Source of the DNA: Euperipatoides rowelli
Taxonomy: Eukaryota > Onychophora > Udeonychophora > Euonychophora > Peripatopsidae
Strand: one strand, 5' to 3'
NCBI GenBank assembly: GCA_003024985.2
Contig: PXIH01S0028815.1
Length of the DNA stretch: 13,823 nt
Below the pieces are notes generated by a model. The model was not told the origin of the DNA. It made no database searches and saw only the letters and a list, made by a program, of their open reading frames with translations. Shown in pieces: positions 13,181 through 13,823 of this stretch. How positions within the stretch are numbered: the first letter of the stretch is position 1; each line of letters begins with the position of its first letter. A program made the position numbers and the translations under genes.

Positions 13181-13823
13181 CCATCACCTGTGATTCTGTC
13201 AATTCCCATTGAATGCCTTTTTTCAGTAAAATCCTTAGTGGTGCCGACAGTTTAGACAGTTGAAGAATGTACTTTCCTAGATAACCAACCATTCCCATAA
13301 TGCCCTGCAATTCCTTTATTGATTTAGGCTCTTTTAAATCCATAATGGCTTCAACCTGCTCAGGATCAGGTTCCATTCCTTTTCTGAGAATATTTGCACT
13401 ATGTATTTAACTTTATTGACCCTATAGCTACTGCATTTTTGTTTTATTGAATTTTATGTTGTTTTGTCTAGCTTTTATCATTACTTTTTCTAATATCATG
13501 TAATGCTCTACTTCATCATTGGCTGCAATAATCAGGTCATCGAAGTATGCTGTAACTCCATCTATTTCTCCAAATATCTGACTAGTAATTCTCTGGAAAA
13601 TTTCCGGTGCCGACGACAACCCGAAAGGCCTTCTGTTAAATCTATATCTCCCATAGGGAGTATGAAAAGTACATAGGAGGGCTATTAGCCTCATCCAGTT
13701 TTAGTTGGAAAAACCCATCTGTCATGTAAATTTTTTTATTTCTTTGGGATCCAAACACAGGTGCAGAGATCCATTTTTTTCTACAATTACAAGGTTGTGC
13801 ACCCACTCTTACAAGGTTGTGCA
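13100..13823 (-). pseudogene. Reverse transcriptase domain of gypsy pol
   Basis: From the right edge the minus strand reads 'HNLVIVEKNGSLHLCLDPKE' (13740-13802), the finger block K-x-G-x-x-R-x-C-x-D-x-x-x-L-N. Then it jumps to 'MTDGFFQLKLDEANS' (13684-13725), so about 30-40 residues that should lie between are deleted, and the residue before MTDG is Tyr where the catalytic motif-A Asp is expected. A frame change near 13685 leads to 'YRFNRRPFGLSSAPEIFQR' and the catalytic 'AYFDDLIIAA' (Asp pair at 13536-13541). A stop (13428-13430) and two compensating frame changes (about 13430 and 13383) bracket 'NKVKYIVQIFSE'. 'GMEPDPEQVEAI', 'MGMVGYLGKYI' and 'PLRILLKKGIQWELTE' follow as thumb and connection. 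The element enters from beyond 13823. Confidence 0.93.
13787..13823. repeat. 15-bp direct repeat at window edge
   Basis: TTACAAGGTTGTGCA occurs at 13787-13801 and 13809-13823, with a 22-bp period. Within the RT frame only the first copy makes sense ('HNLVIV' region), so the second is either a small tandem duplication in the element or an artefact at the end of the sequence. Confidence 0.85.

Larger units (their letters stand above)
11040..13823 (-). mobile_element. Ty3/gypsy LTR retrotransposon, 3' part, degraded
   Basis: In minus-strand order the window holds RT, RNase H, HHCC zinc finger, integrase core, integrase C-terminal region, polypurine tract and a putative LTR. This is the Ty3/gypsy order, in which integrase follows RNase H; in Ty1/copia it precedes RT. 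The element enters from the right edge, so gag, protease, primer-binding site and 5' LTR are not in view. The coding region is split by at least six frame changes, several stops and one internal deletion, so it cannot make a polyprotein. Sequence is nevertheless close enough to the family for motif-by-motif reading, implying moderate age. Four of the window's six N characters fall in the right third, three of them in the RNase H section. Confidence 0.93.

Noticed and set aside
1-13823. tRNA, rRNA, riboswitch or bacterial operon content
   Set aside because: I looked for B-box-like and other conserved RNA signatures, ribosome-binding sites and runs of co-directional genes. None was convincing, and the element types are eukaryotic.

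Overview
This window is AT-rich eukaryotic DNA of the kind found between genes or in introns of an animal genome. I found no intact protein-coding gene, no tRNA or rRNA gene, no CRISPR array and nothing resembling a prokaryotic operon. What can be recognised is almost entirely transposon-derived: at least three non-LTR retrotransposon (LINE) remnants, one LINE endonuclease remnant on the opposite strand, a broken Ty3/gypsy-type LTR retrotransposon, a non-autonomous hAT DNA transposon with an exact 8-bp target duplication, a possible second hAT end, and at least two MITE-like inverted-repeat elements. Frequent TAGGCCTA / GTAGCCTAC / GTAGGCTAC oligomers and this mix of element clades suggest a marine animal, perhaps a deuterostome. 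That taxonomic guess is weak.

Layout. 1-282: no coding signal, possibly a LINE 3' tail. 283-690 (-): C-terminal end of a CR1/jockey-group LINE. 1290-1935 (-): decayed L1/Tx1-like LINE, with a reverse-transcriptase core segment and a C-terminal CCHC motif, separated by a deletion and a short palindromic tandem repeat. 2252-2550: two diverged copies of a repeat unit ending in CGCCGGGTA, one carrying an extra palindrome. 3160-3695 (-): C-terminal part of another CR1/jockey-group LINE, flanked by short 'tcccactat' repeats. 4492-5090 (+): LINE AP-endonuclease remnant. 5560-5890 (-): LINE RT palm segment. 6371-6659: foldback/MITE element with an internal hairpin and a tandem repeat. 6847-7750: hAT element with TSD GTATAGAG. 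8248-8509: second MITE-like inverted-repeat element. 9302-9425: a weak exon-like segment. 10318-10504: an exact 93-bp duplication on both sides of a single N, probably an assembly join. 10754 onward: truncated hAT-like end. 11040-13823 (-): 3' portion of a Ty3/gypsy element (RT, RNase H, integrase, polypurine tract, putative 3' LTR) that runs off the right edge.

None of these parts work together now. Every reverse-transcriptase-derived segment carries stops, frame changes or deletions. The DNA transposons shown are non-autonomous and depend, or depended, on transposase supplied elsewhere. The two most useful practical points are the probable assembly artefact at 10411 and the cleanly bounded hAT insertion at 6847-7750. 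I did not find a credible undescribed biological system here.
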